Shown here piece by piece: positions 43,001 to 57,000 of a stretch of DNA of 64,000 nucleotides; position 1 is the stretch's first letter, and every line of letters starts with the position of its first letter. A program made the translations under genes and the position numbers. The notes under the pieces are model-generated. The model had not been told where the DNA came from and did not search any database. It worked only from the letters and a program-made list of their open reading frames with translations. The stretch comes from Edolisoma coerulescens. Its lineage: Eukaryota; Chordata; Aves; Passeriformes; Campephagidae. The stretch is taken from assembly GCA_013397115.1 (NCBI GenBank), contig VWZW01005507.1, forward strand, positions 1,985,134 through 2,049,133, in the 5' to 3' direction.

Positions 43001-43084
43001 ATATACATGCATGATTGAGACCGTCAAACAACATTTATGCACGTACTTAGTTGTTCAAAGCATCTATAGAAAACTCACACACTT
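40051..43084. other. Intergenic region between SANBR and the cadherin gene
   Basis: About 3 kb. It should contain the cadherin promoter and 5' untranslated exon, which I cannot place: no CpG-rich island is visible. It also holds a CR1 3' end (42040-42102) and a 31-codon Met-Gly frame at 40988. The longer frame at 41219-41647 shows no recognisable domain. Confidence 0.7.
42040..42102 (+). mobile_element. Short CR1 3' end
   Basis: 'gggactcgatcttggaggtcttttccaacctaaaggattctgtgactctg' matches the terminal part of CR1 in the plus orientation. Lies between the two genes. Confidence 0.75.
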
Positions 43085-43099
43085 CTTAAATTAATAATG

Positions 43100-43105
43100 T
43101 TTATT
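43100..43105 (-). promoter_or_regulatory. SANBR: Candidate distal polyadenylation signal of SANBR
   Basis: AATAAA on the gene strand (in GGAAATAAACATT). Proximal alternatives exist, so this end is provisional. Confidence 0.4.
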
Positions 43106-44005
43106 TCCATTAAACCAAGACAAATTTTCAAAATTAATACAAGATAAAAATTCAAGGTGGTTGGCATGGGGAAAAAGGATAAGACTGCACATCATGTATA
43201 TTATTTGTATATGCTCAAAAATATTTTTGAGTAAAACAATACTGGCACATAGAACTGGCACTTTCCCACAGAACAAAACCAGCAGAATTTTCCTTTCTCT
43301 TCTAGTCAGTAGTTCTACGAAAACTAAACACATACACATGCAGCCTGCAACTTTCATAGCCAGGTTTACCATGGGAATTTGGAACAACCCTCTATCAGAA
43401 GTCACAAAATTGTAGCAAAACACTTTTTCTACTGCATTTTCATACCTGATGGATTTTATAATACTTCCAACAAACAACAATCAGTTTTCCAATACACACT
43501 ACAAGTGCTTCAAACCGCATTAGTACTTGCAAACAGGCCTGAGGCATTCACAAAACCTTATTTATTTGATACAGATTAAAGCACTCCTGCAAAGTTACCG
43601 CTCCTGCCCGAAATCAAAGCCACTGAAAACCAATTTTGCTTGTTGGTTTCACTGGGCTCCAAATTTACTACAGCATTGGACAAAACACACAAGTAACACT
43701 GATTTTTAATTGTTTCAGTAAAAATCTTCCACCTTGACAGCAGTATTTTCAAGTATTGCTATCCTAGTCTTCTAACACCTACCGAAACTCATCAAGAAAC
43801 AAGACAAACAAAAAAGCCCAAATGGAGAGAAGAGCATTTAAACAAATCTCCCTCTCCTTACCCCATCCCGCCCTCCCAACCCAGGATCTTGCTGACTTAA
43901 TTCCAAACTCACAATTTATTGTACAACCAGGAGCTGGAATAAGCTTTCCCTGAGCGCTCTTTCTACCTGTTTCAAAAAGTCAGAACGTGTTTCCTTGAAT
44001 TCAGC

Positions 44006-44021
44006 CATTATTATTATTATT
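44006..44021. repeat. ATT trinucleotide repeat
   Basis: About five tandem copies of ATT within the probable 3' UTR of SANBR. Confidence 0.8.
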
Positions 44022-45043
44022 GCCATTTCCTTTGCTAATATGCAACATACTTTCTAGGCAAGTTATTTCATTTTGGTAGCCCTGGATTTGTATTCTATTG
44101 CTCCAAATACAAAACTTGAAAGTGCATCTGACTTCTAAACAGCATTAATCAGGCAGGTTTCAGGGAGTAACTAGAACCAAAAGATCTACGTGCACAAGCC
44201 TTTGTAATGATACATCTCTGTTGAAAGATGCAGAATTAGTAACAGATCTGCTCAGAAATGTAGTGGCATAGCATCAATGAGAACTGCTTTGAATCCTAAG
44301 GGTTGGGTTTTAGAAGGGAACAAAGCACTGTCCTGTGCAGGAGGGGTCAGGAATGGGAGTGGGTATAGATTCCATATACAAGAAAAGCAAGTGGTTCACA
44401 TGCAAGATGCAATGCTGCACCATCATGGCACTGAGAGCACCTTTGGAGGTCTAGTCCCTACCTGCTACCCACCTTCAGAGGAGTGGGAGTTGTGTGATGT
44501 ACACAAGGAAGCCTCAGAACTGCATGAAAATTTTGTTTAATCTAGTCTAAGTCACAGGTATTGCCATGGAGTTTAAATGCAAATCCCCAGAAGACTGACC
44601 TAAAACGTACCATTAAATACAACACAACATAAATACACGAGGAGACTTGGGTTAATGCTGCTGACTGCATTCAGAATTCAGTAGTCTTGCTTTTTCCTTT
44701 TCAGTATTTCTAGCATACCAAAAGGCATATTTGTCTTCCCCCATAAATAAAGTTAGTCTGATAATTTAATTTTGTAGATTTATAAAATATTTTCTACGCA
44801 ACTTAACGCAGTAGCCTAAAAAAAGCAATTAAATTTAGATTTAAGAAATAGTATATTTACAATTAAAATAAGTACAGACCTTATTGAGTTTGCATTCATT
44901 TATAGCACAAAATAATTTACAAGGCTTAAAGTAATAAATAAGTCACTGGAAAGCTTTCAGAGATGTGCATTCTCCATGTGTCAGAGTGCAGTGGAGTTTC
45001 AGGAAGCAGTAATGAGTTCTGGCTAAAGTGTGTCCATGACTCC

Positions 45044-45080
45044 TTATGTTGGACGGCCTTGACCAAAACGGGCTTTTGGC
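45044..45080 (-). CDS. SANBR: SANBR coding exon 20 (last) and stop
   Basis: 37 nt encoding RPKARFGQGRPT and TAA. Acceptor TTTAACCCAG; phase 2 in. The reading frame closes exactly at a total divisible by three. Confidence 0.85.
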
Positions 45081-48000
45081 CTGGGTTAAAAACACAAAAG
45101 AAACATATTTACATTATTGATGGAGTGGTTTTTACATCGTTAAGGCAGGTTTTTGATGTGTGGGGGTTTTTTGCTTTTGTTTTACAAGGTGGACAAAGAA
45201 CAGGCTAAAAATCTTGGCTAACACTTTTCTGGTTTTCCATAATTTCACGAAAATAAAATTATGTTGGAGCTGCAGCAAACCTCCCCCTAGCATGGCTCCA
45301 AGAGCTTCATTCTCCCAGCTCTAGTTTAATTTGGCAAAGGGAAGCTTTCACGCCTCACACAACTTAACCTGGTGGAAGCTGATCCACAAGAAGTGTGTGA
45401 AATGAGGAGTGTTTTTCTTTAAACACCCACCACCCCACATCCCCAAAATCCATGAGTTTTTGCTTTTATTTAAAGTCTTACCTGGGATTCTTCTCAGCAT
45501 TGCTTTGTCGTGCACTGACCTGTGCTGAGGCTTTTATCTGAGCTTCAAGTCTAGAATAAATGCCTCCTGCATACTGGAATCCAGAAAAAAATAAGCAACT
45601 TTTGACATGATTTCAATGTAATCAGTGACTTTCCATAAAAATCACTAATATTCAGCAGAACCTATGGCATACTTTTGTCCATTACCACAGCCCAGTACTG
45701 AATTTTTTAACCCCATTCTGTTTTCCATGAGCAGTTTTTAGAGGCAGTAAGCTTCAAATATTATTTTAAACTATAATCCTCAAAAAATCATGCTTGGAAC
45801 AAAATGAAGATTGATAAAATTCATTCTTTAGCTTAAGGATTGAATAGACATTTATTTTGATTTGTGTTTAATATTTTTGTTAACCAAGGCTCACTTCAGC
45901 TCTGTAAACACTACATTTTGCCAGGACAAATCTTACTTCTTTGCTGTCTTTGGACTTGACTCGATCAAGGTCTCCCAGTCTCATTTTTATTAAGTGCCCT
46001 GTGATCTCAGACATTCTTCTCTGATCTGTCAGAAATAAGAAAGGACATTTAGAAGAGAGGTTTTCCTTGCTACTGAATATAAGGCGGATTAGACACAGAC
46101 TTTAGTGATACCGGATCTGTAATTTTTTTCAGTTTGGATAAAAATCTTGAACACCCAAGACCCGAAATCCTGATGTATGATGGAGCCTCAGCAGCCTTGG
46201 CAGGTATCAGAATCAGCCTGAGGCACTACGCTGAGATCCAAATCTCTGGAAATGGTTTTGAGGCAGAGGTTTTCAAAACAGCAAAATTGCACAAGAGTCT
46301 CAGGAGAGATTAAAAAAAGGCAGAACAAATTAATACAATTCTGAATGTTTTTAGTCAGAGAGACTGGGAGAGAGATAGAAGTGAATGTTTCTCTGTTTAT
46401 CTGCACAGACGACAAATGCCACAGGGATGCAGGAAAAAACATCTGCATACTTTTATAACCATGAGATGGCACAACTACAGTCTCTGTAGGTTATGTGCTG
46501 ATATTCCAAATAAAGCACATAAATCACACAAACACCCCAAACCCCATTGCTGTATCTGAGATTAAATTCACCCTCAAGGTGTGTAACTGGCTACATTTTA
46601 AAGAAATTAGCTGAATCATTTTCTTTGCATAATAGTAACTTTATGAAAGCTAAACTCATGCAGGGACAGACCATCTTCTCTTTGAGCATCTTGGTTGAAT
46701 CTCAGGGACCTGGAGGCATCCCATTTGTTCTGCTGCATGCTGACACTGGAAGAGAAAGGTGCACACACCCTCTTATCATTACAGCTTACAAAGAGGGAGA
46801 TACTGAAATGTGTTCTCAAGGGCTTTGAAAATGACTTACATGAATGGAGATGCATCTCGGGAACTTGACTGTTGAAGAAAGAAAACCACATTAAACGTGT
46901 TTTAAGGTCAAGTCCAAAACTTAGAGAGAATGCCTCATTATTTAACCCAACCAGAGAGCCTGGATTCACAACTGTGACTTTACCTTATCAGATGGCTTCT
47001 CCTTTTTCTGAACACTGGGTGAAGAAACCACTTTCTTTGGGTGCCTGTAGGATTTCTTTAATTTCTCCTTTCTCCCTGCTAATGGAAGAAATAGGTACTC
47101 AGATACTTGGAATTTCTCAACTACAGAGCTACAAAAGTATTTTTTCCCCCTCTGTTTCTTTACAAATAGTGTAAATTAGCAGGCTATTTTCCTTTTATTA
47201 GTGTTGCAGGCATGCTAACAAACATTACTCAAATGCTATTCTACGAGAAGTATACAGAAACTCAAGTTTGTATTTGAAATGCAGAGTGGTTACACATAAC
47301 AGCATAAATTTTTTCCATTTAAAAATAAGTGCAGATACAAACTACATTTTTGACCATAATAATTCAATGAATAAATTCTAAACAATATCAGATCAAGCAA
47401 CTTTAAATTTAAATTACAAAGATTTTCTTTCAAAATTGATATTTTTTTAAACAAACTGGTACAATTCCAATCCCCCTTTGAGTAAAGACAAAAAGAACAA
47501 AGAACTGCCTCTCTTCAAATGAATCATTAGTAGGGTGAAAAGGAGATAATGTTTTTTGGCTTTCCATGTTCCTAAACCCATTATCACATTAAAAAAAGAA
47601 TAAAAGTCTTTTTAGACAATATAAAAGCTTAGCTTCAATGCAGACACAATTTTAGGCCCATTAACCAGTCATTCCTCTATGCAATCAAAACAGTATGCTG
47701 CAAATTTTTTTTTGCATGTAAAAGCAGTCCTGTAATTGCTTCCTTTTCTTCCAACATTTATTACGTGAAATGTCATTAATTTCATAGTTTCCTGCAAAAT
47801 AAGTGCTTGATAATTCCAAGGACTTCTCAGACATGAATAGTTGCAGATTTCCTTGTTTGCCAGTGATTTTTGATGGCACCGAGCAGTGGGGTAATTTGTA
47901 CCTAACCACTGAAAAACTAGAAATAAAATTCAAGTAACATTGGTTTTTAATTTCGAAACAGGTAATGTTCAAAATCTGCTTACAGAGGACTTCTGCTGCC

Positions 48001-51000
48001 TCAAATCCCCATCACATAATTCCAGAGAGAAGGACTGTAAAGACTTGCTGTACCTGGTTTCTTGCACACTTCTTCTTCATCCCCCACTTCATCCTCAGTG
48101 ACCTCTGAGCCAGTGGTGTACTCCTCCTCTTCCGATAACAGTGATTGCTGTTTCTAATCAACACCAGGAGAAGCCAGAGATTAAAAGTGAGGCTGGGTTT
48201 CCATTAAATGATATATTAAATCTGTCTTGCAGGAGCTGACATCCAACATAGCTCCCTATCTCAGTGATGTAGCAGTGAACAATTCCTAACAGCACAGAAT
48301 TATGGAAATGTTCAGTGATGTGAGGTTTACATTGCTTGAATATACACATAGATCTGAATTAAGTGACAATGAGTGCCTAGTAATGAGAAATGATGAAGCT
48401 CAACAATGAGGACATGAAGCACCTCAGACCAGCCAACAGAGAGATACTCAAAACCTTGGATTTTGATTTATGTTTCTGTCAGCCTAAAAAAACTATTAAT
48501 AACTGATGCACGCAGTGCTAGTGTGGCTTGTTGTCATCTATAAAAACATTTAAAGCAGTTTTTAATTTCTATTAAGGCCAAAGTAGTACCTCACGCTTCT
48601 TGTAAAAACTGTTGCTATACTGCAACCTCCAAATTAAAGCAAAAGCAAGGAAATACATCTTCTGTCTCATTAGTTAGCAAATAATAATCAAAGCTAGTTC
48701 TCTACTAGTACAGAAGACCAAATATTTAAAGTAATAAGTATTTTACTAACCAGCTGCAAAGCCCAGTTCTTCAGAGACAAAAACTGTAGTCACAAAGAGA
48801 GAGAAAGGCATATAAGTTAAAGAGCTAAAAATAATTGGAATAAAAAAGTGAGAGGAATTCTAAAAATAGGAGTGGTATGTTATAGTACAGCACTCTACAC
48901 TGGTAACTCCCAGGCCTCCTCCCATCTTGAACTCTAAATTTTGGTGGAATGACTAAACCCAAGCAGGCTGCAAACCAGCGACCAATTACATGCAGTCAAT
49001 TCATGTTTTAGTGTGCCTAAGCTTAGCATTAAAAATTTTTACAGCTGATTTTTTGATCGAAAATCAGTCCAGGACTTCCAGGAGGGAAGTTATGTACCCT
49101 GTTCTTACGGAGATTAAATTTAATAGTGGGAGAACTTCTGATACTCTGATTGAAATTCTCATGGAATCAGCAGCATTGTGCTACCATCAGTATCATTAAG
49201 TTATCAGAAGTTCCAGAACTTCAGAAGCTTATCATTGCATGAAAGCTGTCTTTAAACCAGAGGCATTATCGTATCAGTCTCTTAAATTTGCCTTAGAAAG
49301 TATCTCTGTTGACCTGCTGTGGAAAGTAAAATCTTGCACATCTTGAAAAGGGAAAAAGCCCCCAAAACAACCAACCTCAACCAAAACACAACACAAGCTG
49401 TTGTTCATCTTTTGTGGACTTGCAGCAGTCACGTGGAGAACCTCAGATACATCAGCAGACAAAACCAAGGCAGCAATTACTTAAGTATTTGCCACATGAT
49501 GTATTTTACAGCTTGACTGGATCCTTAAATACCATCAGTTTGAGAACAGGGTGGGGAAGGTACCAGACATAAGGAAAATTCCATCTCACACACTGAAATA
49601 TTTCCAGCAGACACGGGAAAAGTTTTTCACCAACCAAGTATTTTGTACCTATGTTATCCTGCAGTGATCAGCAGTGTGCTTCTTCCTCCAACAATGTATG
49701 GGGTTTATTTTTATTAAAACTTTTTCAAGAACTTCTTCAAAGAATCCTCATTATTAGAAAAAAAAGAAGGAAAAGCATCAGCACTCACAGCATTGATTTC
49801 TCCAGTTCTGGGGCCCCACGGTGTATTCGGTTCCACAAGCACATCACATTCAAGACCTTTGTCATCACCGAGCCCAATACCAGAATCACTTAGAGAGAAA
49901 AACATAAACCAAAAATAAATATTTCTATTCCACAATTTCAGAATCAGTTTCAATTTACTCAACACATATCAAGAAAGCAGAAAGACCTCCGAGTCAGCCA
50001 CATAACATCTGTGTTTGATAGCAATACATTAAAATATAAAGATATGAGTGAATGCTTATGGAGGTTGAATGACTAAATGCCTGCTTGAAAAGTAAAAGGA
50101 AAAAGTACTTGTTCTTCACTTCCCAATTTCCACGTAAACAACCAAAAATAAGTTACCCTTAGACAGTCCTATGACTCATTTTGAAATGGGAGAGAACTCA
50201 AATATAACAAGAACACGTGTTCACTGTTGAAGGCTAAGTTATTTCAGTAACACAATACAGTGCTCTTACCTATTCTCATCCTTAGTGAAAGGAACGACGA
50301 TAACATCTCTGTGATGCAGCAGATCATTCAAGATCTGAGTCGTTTGAGATGGCAAAGCATCCCCACCTTCACTTTGAGATGGCGAAGCATCCCCACCTTC
50401 ACTTTCTGGAGGTAACTCCACCATGTGATCCCTCACTTTGCAGCCCTGCAGTACACAGAGGCAGAAGATCAAATATTGGAGTTAATGGGAAGAACTAATT
50501 TCAGCAAGTGTAATAACAAACGTTCAAGTTTTGAATTACAATCCTTATTTTGGAAAAAGATCCATTTTCCTAACACACATTTTTCCCCCCCACTATGTGT
50601 GATGCTCTTTTAAAACAGAGCTGGTATGGAAGTACCTTTGGGAGGGTTGTAGGGTCAAACCGAAGAACTTTTTGGTTACAACAGGGATACACTCCTGTGC
50701 CAGTTGAGCCCAGAGCACTTGCTACACCTGGGTAAAGAACTGGCTGTGAATGGTACTGGCAGTGGGAGAATTCAGTGCACAGGAAAGACTACATCAGAAA
50801 AAAGAGAGAGAGGGAGAGGTGAGATGACCTATGGCAGTAAAAACTTTGCACTGTCAAGAATGTATACTGAGTTTTATTACCACATATTTTCCAAACTGCT
50901 TTAATCCCTGCTTCACCCTCCAAAAGTCACCCACTGCAAGGCAAAGTGGAATTGCACTTACCTGGTTACATCTTGAGCAGGTCAACCAATTGACAGTCCC

Positions 51001-54000
51001 CCAAAGACGCCAATACACATCCCGCCAGGATTTCAGTTCCTCGTGAAGGCCAATTAAATACTCATGGACTTCCCAGGTTTTGTCTCTGAAAGAACAAAGC
51101 ATCAGAGTCATGGCTGTGTTTTGATCCTGCCACCAGAACCGTGAGGTGGAGAAAGAGCAGAAAACACACTGGTGAAAAGCCTACAGCAGTTACAACAGGA
51201 AGGATACAATGTGAGACAATCATTATTAAATTCAGAGCATGACAGAAGAGCCTTTGTTCTTTCACAACATCCTAAACTCACTCACAACAAAGAAATACAG
51301 CTTGATTCATCCCAAGATCCATATACTGCAAATTCAGAGCTAAGATAAACATCTTCTGTGTATCTGCAACACAACAGTAATTACTTAAGTTAAGAAATAC
51401 AGCTTGAAAACACAAGCTTACGCCCTTGTAATGAATGCACATACCTGACAGTTCTAGTCTTAAAAACACAGGACTTTGTTCCTTCCTTGTGATCAAATGA
51501 GATACACCTCTTCAGAATTCAAAAGAGAATATGCAGCTTGCAGTGGGACATGTTATCTTCAGAAAGAGCAGATAAAATTTCCCCCCAATTTTCAGCCCTG
51601 GCCTGAACCATTTTATTAAATGTGTGCCTAACCTAGACTAAGCAAGCAGTACTTCCAGTTGGAAGTTAGTTCTAGGCACCACCAGAGGACCAATAAATAG
51701 AAACCTATTTTTAAATCATTAAAGATAGAATTGTATTAGCTCCTGAGCCTGAATTCATTAGTGGCCAGCATCACTTCTCAGCAAACATACCCTGTGTAGC
51801 AAAGCATCACAAGTAGCACAAGGCAAATAACTAGAACCTAGATAATCCTCTGAGTAACTTTAAAGCCCTCCACATTTATCTGCTGGGAATTGCAGAGCAG
51901 CTACATACACTCAGCTTAAGTGAAGTAATACAATTAATGAATTTTACGTGACTAATCAGCAATGATCTTACATAGGTCAGGAGATGGGCACAAGATTTGG
52001 TTCTAGGTAGACTGTGAGGCAGGATTTAACTCCACGCCTTGGAATAACTGGTGGGAGCTGATATGGAACTGTTTTGGTTGTTCTGAACAAAACGGATCTG
52101 ATGAGAAAGGTCTCCTGTCATTAATCTCCCACCATCCTCCTTGAAGGGGGCATGTGGGGAGGGAGGGAACTGCAGCTGATCATGGACTGATCTTCATTAA
52201 CAAGAGAATCCAGCTGTTCACAGCCATGGATCAGGCAGACAGAATTCAATTACACATTTGTGCCAAATGAATCAGGCTTACATACAGAACAGGTCCTGCA
52301 AGCTCCTCTGACAAATCCTTCAGGAACAGAAAAACAACTGGAAAAATTTATTTACAGCAGTCTTTAAGCAGGTTGAGCGTTTGATTTAACAGTATAAAGT
52401 CAATCTAGAAAATACTCTTTAGCCTTTCTTTGCTGGCATGGTGGGGTCTATCCTTCACTAACAAACCTTGCAGAAATGCAGCATTTAATTCAATCTGTCA
52501 TCAACTACACACATCTTAAAACCATCTGATGAAAGAATTATCTGAGTATTTTCTATTTAAAGCAGTGCAACCCAAAATAGCCCTCTCAGTACTCGTGGCT
52601 GCAGTTTTCCCATTTCCATTCAGCAGCAGCACTGCTGAATGAATTTCAGCAGTTCATCATCATAATCACACCGCTCTGTTTTATTTTTTGCTAGGTAATA
52701 CAAGGAGCTGGGATGTTTCATACACTCTTCACATCTCTATGACTTAATTCTGTAATGTGTCTGAGTATGTAGTACTTTTAAAATCACCCAAAATCATAGA
52801 GTTGAAGAAACATTTTATGTATAAATATATATGTATATATTCATTACCTTATATGAACAAACACAATATTCCCATGTTGATCTATGTTGATTTTTCCTGG
52901 TACACAAGGAATTCTCCTTTCCGTTTCTTTAGTTAGCAGCTTTTTACATAAACAGCACCTAGATGAAAAAAGAAAAAAAAAAAAGAAAAGAAAAGAGGAA
53001 GAAGGAAAGAAAGCACTGGACTAAGAGCAGGACTTCTAAACAGAGGGACTGTCCTTGCTATTGAAATAGCAATATAAAAAGACCATACCTGTATAATGTT
53101 GCTGCATTTCCTCTAGAATCTGGATTTACATACTCTGGATCAAACAGTCTCTCAATCTTCTTGCAGAAAAGTTTACTATTAATGACAGCAACACAGCTCA
53201 CCCATTAGAAAAAAACTGAAAATTGCTTTATGTATAGTGAGATTAACAACTACATTCTGATAAGCAAAGTCACTCTCAGAATCTAGCTTTGAATATAATT
53301 TTTCTTTTAATTATCCTGTTCATCTCATCTTTACACAGGCGTGACAAAAGAGATCCTTTGATTTTTTCCCCTTTATTAAAATTCTTGCCAATATAAACTG
53401 CCAGCTTCTACCTCAACTAAAAGACCTTTTATTAGTGAATATTGCTGTGAAATTGCACTTCATTCTAAAATTAAGCCTTCATCCTTACTGACTAAAGTCC
53501 TTCCCTACTTTCACCTTGCTTGTCTGTCACTCTGCACCCCAATAATTGGCCCTTATCTTGATACTAAGCTGGAGCCCTGATGTATGAAAGAGCATTCCAG
53601 CACAACTATTCAGCCTCCCAGCCATCCTGAATCCTAAGCCTAAACATCTGAGTTCACAGGACACTGAAGCCAAACCATTCTCTACCAATTAGGAGCATGT
53701 CATCTCATAAAAGGTTCCTCACCCTAATCCTGACTCCCATGTGAGAATTCATGAATAATTTGCCCATGCCATGCTCCTAGTGTGGCCTTTCCTTTTGCTC
53801 ATTTCCTAGAAAAGCTCCTTCCTTTTGCTCATAATTTTAATATCCAATTCTGGAGTCACACCATTATATTCTGCATTAAAAGTACATTACATGAGAATAT
53901 ATATATCATTTCAAACTCCACAGTCTTAGCTGTTAGGAAATACGATCCCAAAGCTCAACAGCACTTCAGTAGTATATTACAGGGCAAAAAAAGTTACCTC

Positions 54001-57000
54001 TTAAATTTGTCTCTTTTGTCCTTCAGCTCTTCCACTTCATTGTGCCTGAAGAGATCAGCAATGTGTGTAACAAGATTAGCGTTGATACAGTTCATGTTAC
54101 ATGGCGTGGCTACAATAGCATTCATATTTTTGTGACAATAATGAATACATTTTTCTACCTAGGAAAAATAGAAATATAAATGTTCAGGAATTCTAGACAA
54201 AAAAAACCCCAACCCGTAATAACTGCTTCAAGACTTTTATTTTAAGTGTGGTGTTTTGGAAAACTATTTCAGTTTGACTTAAAAATAAAAACAAGCCTCA
54301 GATTTGCCTAAAGGAGACACTGAATTAACATGACTTAGTTTATGTTGTCCTCCAAGAATTTCAGTAACCTTCCAATTGCTTGTTAAAATAGAACCACAAA
54401 ACACGTGGATCTCAACCCCAACAGCTGTGCTTTACTGTGGGTCACCCTGATGACAGAACCTTTGACAAACATTTTAACAAAGTCAGCAGCTATTCCTTAC
54501 ACAGATCTGGAAAATCAGACCCTAAATTGCAAAGTGTTATTCACATAAAAAAGATATAAAACAAGCACTCTAGATCACACCATCACATTTAGAAGGAACT
54601 TACTCTAAGTTTTATTGCACTGAGATTCTGCAAATATTGGATTACTGCACTGAATAGGAAAGGTGGTAAAAATCTCAAAATGTTCTCATTGCAGCACCTG
54701 TTTATGTAACAGCCAAAGCACAACAAACAAGCTGTTAAGACACCTGGTAATTAACTGTGCCCTCGTGCCAGAAAATCAAATCTTTCTTAATACTTACTAG
54801 GGAATCCATCTTCAAAAACTCAGAAGAAATAAGGATTGATATGACATTTGATGGTTCTAAAAGGAAACAGAAAGAAGGTGGGGTTTTTTACATGATTTTT
54901 TTTTGGTAATTTCGTATCACATCCCTCCCTCTTCATATTTAGCATCTGTGGTAGCTATTATTTTAGCAATGACCCTGTCATTCCATCTTCTAGTATCCAG
55001 AACCTTTTAACCATCTTAAGAAACAAACTTTCGGTTTACCATTTCCATGGCCAGAGTACAACTATAACAACCTGGAATTCGTTAGAGTTGGAAAAGGAGG
55101 GTTCACAGGGATCCAATGACTAAACAATTACACAAGATTAACTTCCATCTGTAGCCATTACACCCAGCTGAGATTTTCTCAACATAACCTTTGCATTGCA
55201 AGTTATAAACAAACCAAGAGAATAAAGTTATATTTTAAAAAGTGGTAACAAAGGCTCCTTAAAAATTAAAGACTTGCCCCAAAATCCATAAAGGCAAAGG
55301 CTGTTCTACCATTGTATTGGGTTGCATTGAAATTGCAGAAAACATTGCAATTGTACCAACAGGGAGAAGAGGAGAAACAAACAAACCAATCATCAGCATT
55401 TTAAATCTACCACTCTGTCCCTTGGTCAGAAGAGGTCTGAAGAGTCCTAATTAAAAACATCACATCCCAAAATACATTAGGGCTTTTTTACTGCTTCAGC
55501 TTTCAACATGTTTCCTCAAAGCTGTCAGTGCTGGCAAAGCAGACATCTGCTGAAATGTCCAGAGGATCTCTGTTGCAACACTTTTCTAACAAATGACAAC
55601 AGTCAGAAACAAACCGACTGGGGCTGAACTGCATCAAAACCATTCATCTTCAATTAGTACAGAACATAAAGAACCTACAAGAAATTATCTCCTTTTACCT
55701 AAAGTGGGCATTTCATTAGCCTCAGACTCTTTAGAGTTCCTTTTGACGTATCTTATCAGCCAGTCAAAGATGTGAACGTCACAGTGCACGGAAATGTCCA
55801 CCTCCTCCCAGCGCTGGGCATCCACTGACAGGTACTCAGCAAAGTATTTCATCTCTGAAATCAAAAGGTCTCGAGGACACACAAAATCTTCTTTGAGGTT
55901 TTTGGCTTCATCACACACATGGATCACCATATTTGGCCTCAAAAGAAAAAAACCCACAAAGCAAATTAGGACATCAAATCTCAACGACCTCATCTCCAAC
56001 TCTGAATCATGCACGACAACACTGATGTCACCAGCAGGGTTTTATTAACAGAGGGAAAACAAACTGCAGTTATTAGCTATTAATAGAAACTATTGTTGGA
56101 TAGGTGAAGAAGACAGATGCATATCCCCTACAGATAATCAGAGTGATTTAATTAAGGGACCAGAAATAGAAAATTTCTAGCTCCATTCCACAGTTTTGTC
56201 ACCTCTTTGTTATAGGATACAACCTGAATTATATGGAGAACTTATTTGTTCTCCCTTCTTAATTTTCTTTAAAGAGAAACCAGATATAGATAGATGCCTA
56301 AGTCACTGAGGCAGCAAGGACAGTAACAGCAATTTTCATCTGTGGAAATTAAGATTGGTTTATCGTACATTAAAATGTCTATTTCTCAAGCAAAGCTCGA
56401 AGCTAAAATCAGTAAATGCTGTCTCTACAGAGAGATACTAAGGTTTCAAACAAACATTATTCTGTGTGTACTTACACAGTGTGAAAAACAGGGATGTGAT
56501 GGAATGAAAGTGACCTGGATGGCTATTTGAATTCATGGGAAATTTTTTCATTTACAGCTTTCTTTTCCTGCTTTTACACAGGACAAATCAGTGCTCACAG
56601 AATACTTTTTTAAGTGTAATTGAGCATCAATCTTGTTTCATTCCATTTTAAAATCAGGTATGTTTCCCATTCCTGCCCCGGCAGTGATCAGTCACCCAGA
56701 GGAACACTATGCACAGATTTACATCTTATTGCACACAACACATTCTCAAACCAACTCCTTGTATTTCTGTAGCAATGGAAGGTTTCCAAATTTCTTACAG
56801 CATTTATTAGGATGTTTCCAGCTGTCTTCTTTCTGATAGTAGAAAAACATGAGCAATTTAGACATCTTCCTGTCAGTTCTACAATCCCCTAGACAACAAA
56901 CACACAAAGCTTTTCTTACCCCTGGGTTTCATCAGTGCTTTCTCCACTGTTATGTACAGGACCTTTCTCAGATTCTGAAGAGCAACTCCTTGTGGCGGCT

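Larger units (their letters stand above)
43085..45043 (-). other. SANBR: Probable 3' UTR of SANBR
   Basis: About 2 kb of AT-rich non-coding sequence after the stop, with several possible AATAAA signals on the minus strand; the farthest convincing one is at 43100-43105. Open frames inside are short and unrelated to known proteins. Confidence 0.5.
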
